In this document: in pieces, positions 62,108 to 64,000 of the stretch
Layout of the letters: the number at the start of each line of letters is the position of its first letter
Numbering within the stretch: position 1 is the stretch's first letter
Assembly: GCF_014066305.1 (NCBI RefSeq)
Contig: NW_023501044.1
Span: 822,001 to 886,000 of the forward strand
Origin: Letharia columbiana
Taxonomy: Eukaryota; Ascomycota; Lecanoromycetes; Lecanorales; Parmeliaceae
Reading direction: 5' to 3'
Length of the DNA: 64,000 bases
The notes under the pieces: model-generated
What the model saw: the letters and a program-made list of their open reading frames with translations, nothing else
Told to the model about the DNA's origin: nothing
Databases searched by the model: none
Position numbers and translations under genes: made by a program

Positions 62108-64000
62108 AGTTTTTAGAATATATTAAATATTAATATTAAAGCGTTATTATTAAAAATTATTAAGATAATATTAATATTAAATTAAATTTATAATTTATAT
62201 TACTATTATATTTATTATATAACTTCTAAATATTAATAATATTAATTAAATTAATAAAATTTATAAATTTTTTTAAGATTAAATTTTTAAATAAAGTTTT
62301 TATAATTAAACTTTTTATTTTTATATTCTATTATAATAATAATATCTCTCTCTTAACTTCGTAATTATATATATACTTAATATATTATTTATAATTTCTT
62401 AATTTTTAAAATTTTCTTTAAATTTTAAAAATTTTATTTTATTAATAAATTTATTAATAATAGTTATATAGCTATTAGCTTTAATAATATTAACTTTAAA
62501 TATAAAATAAAGAGTATTAAAGCGTATTTAAACTCTTAATAATATTTAATATATATTAAAATACGATTTTAATTTAATTTTTAAGAAATAATTAGAGGAG
62601 TAATAATACTCGCTTTCTTTTATTTCTAGTAATCTTTTTATAAAAAAGTAATAGTTTTTTTTTAAATATATTTAAAGTCGTCTTTATACGTTTAATATTT
62701 AAAAAAATACTTCTTTAATCTTAATTATTATTAATAAAAAAAATTCTATTTATAATAAGTTTCTTATTAAGTTTATAAAGTTTTTTAATAAATAAAAATC
62801 TTAAATTAATAAAAATATTTTATATATATAATATATTTATATAAATTATTTAGATATTTAAAACGTTAAAAAGATAATTAAAATATATATTAAAATAAAT
62901 CTTTTTAAATCTTTTTTTAATAATATTTATAAATTATATTTTATAGTTAATCTTAAAATAAAGTTTTATAAATACTATATTATTTTTTAAAAGATAAAAA
63001 AATAATTTAATTTATATTAATCTCTAAAGATTATTTAATATTTTTTATAATAACTATATATTTATAATTATTTTTTTAAATAATTTTACTTTATATTTTA
63101 ATATCTATCTTTTATTAAATAAATTTAACGAGTTTTTTTCTTATTATATTTAAGCTTTTTCTTAATAATATAAAATATAATTATTATTATTATACTCGCC
63201 TTCGCTTTAATTATAATATAAAATATTAAAATTATAAAATAAAAGCCTTTTATTTATTTAGAGAAATTATCTAAAAAAGTATTATATTAAAAAAATTTTA
63301 AATAAATAATAAGTTTAAATAATTAGATATTATTATTTAATATAAAATTAATATAATATTTAAAAAGAGTAATCTACTATAAAAGTATTAGATTCGAATT
63401 TATTTATATTAGAAATTATTTATATAATTATTAACTTATAATTAAGCGAGATATTACTTCTTTTAAAATTTATATTAATTTTTATTAAAATTTTTTATCT
63501 ATATATTATTAAATAAATAAACTTCTATTAGATTATATTTAAAATTATTTATTAAAAAAAGTATTAAGATTATATAATTAAGAAATAACTTATAAACTAT
63601 TAAAATTATTTTTATTATATACTCTTAAATAGTAATAAAACTATTATTATTTTTAATATTAAATAATTTAATAATATCTCTTCTAAGTCTATATTCTTTA
63701 TTTTAAAAAAGAATATATATATTAATATTAAAATAGTAGTCTATCGTAATAATTATCGACTTATTAAAATTATTAATTATCTCTAAAAATTATTTTCTCT
63801 CTTTATTTATAATTTAAAAAAAAATCGTTAAAAGAGATAAATAACTTTCGTTAAAGATAAAGCTAATAATTTATTTAATTTTATTTAAATTTTTAAAAAA
63901 AATTAATTAATAGTTTTAATTAATTTAAAATTTTTAGAAAAATAATTATCTAATATATTTAATAATAAAACTCTCTTTATAGCCTCTACGACGACGTTTT
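62108..64000 (+). pseudogene. Copia-A copy V: integrase and linker to RT, continuing out of the window
   Basis: From about 62160 it is collinear with copy II 14380 to 16150, including the ACTCGCTTTCTTTTATTTCT and TACTCGCCTTCGCTTT blocks (62608 and 63194). The first ~50 bases after the LTR are not clearly Copia-A. RIP is complete. The RT part lies beyond position 64000. Confidence 0.82.

Noticed and set aside
1..64000. Mitochondrial or bacterial AT-rich genome
   Set aside because: No rRNA, tRNA or respiratory genes are seen. The loss of CA/TG with retention of CG and CT, and nested LTR elements, fit nuclear fungal RIP.

Overview
This 64 kb window has no intact host gene that I can support. 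It is an extremely AT-rich graveyard of transposable elements from a filamentous ascomycete (Pezizomycotina). Over nearly the whole length the dinucleotides CpA and TpG are almost absent and TpA is in great excess, while CpT and CpG survive. This is the mark of repeat-induced point mutation (RIP), which works in that fungal group. The reading frames of the old elements are full of stops, but reading Gln/Trp/Arg stop codons and Asp-to-Asn, His/Cys-to-Tyr changes through RIP still shows clear Copia and Gypsy proteins.

I see five repeat families. Copia-A has 151-bp LTRs and five copies. Gypsy-B has about 179-bp LTRs, one full copy and one split copy. Gypsy-C has two minus-strand copies in tandem. 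Copia-E has one copy near the right end. Region D (29354-38536) is degraded and I could not identify it. Two Helitron-like elements carry the only GC-normal sequence besides the right end of Copia-E.

Layout. Positions 1-10515 hold Copia-A copy I (+), broken by a short Helitron (578-1037) and by a full Gypsy-B (1166-8281, target duplication AAATC). Positions 10516-29353 hold a minus-strand Gypsy-B that was split at 11690/27643 by a Copia-A (copy II on the left, copy IV on the right, target duplication aaatc/aagtc). That Copia-A was itself split by a minus-strand Copia-A (copy III, 16398-23532) and by a 1.93-kb Helitron (23976-25908). Region D follows, then Gypsy-C copy 1 (38537-48453) and copy 2 (48454-53665), then Copia-A copy V (53666 to beyond the window), which carries Copia-E (55453-62107).

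The strongest finding is the Helitron pair. Comparing each filled site with the empty site in Copia-A copy III shows exact insertion between A and T with no target duplication, 5' ends beginning TC, and a palindrome 12 bases before the 3' end. The larger one is almost free of RIP, sits in heavily mutated DNA, and carries three 200-bp tandem repeats whose period is not a multiple of three. All family assignments come from reading the sequence by eye; none was checked by database search.
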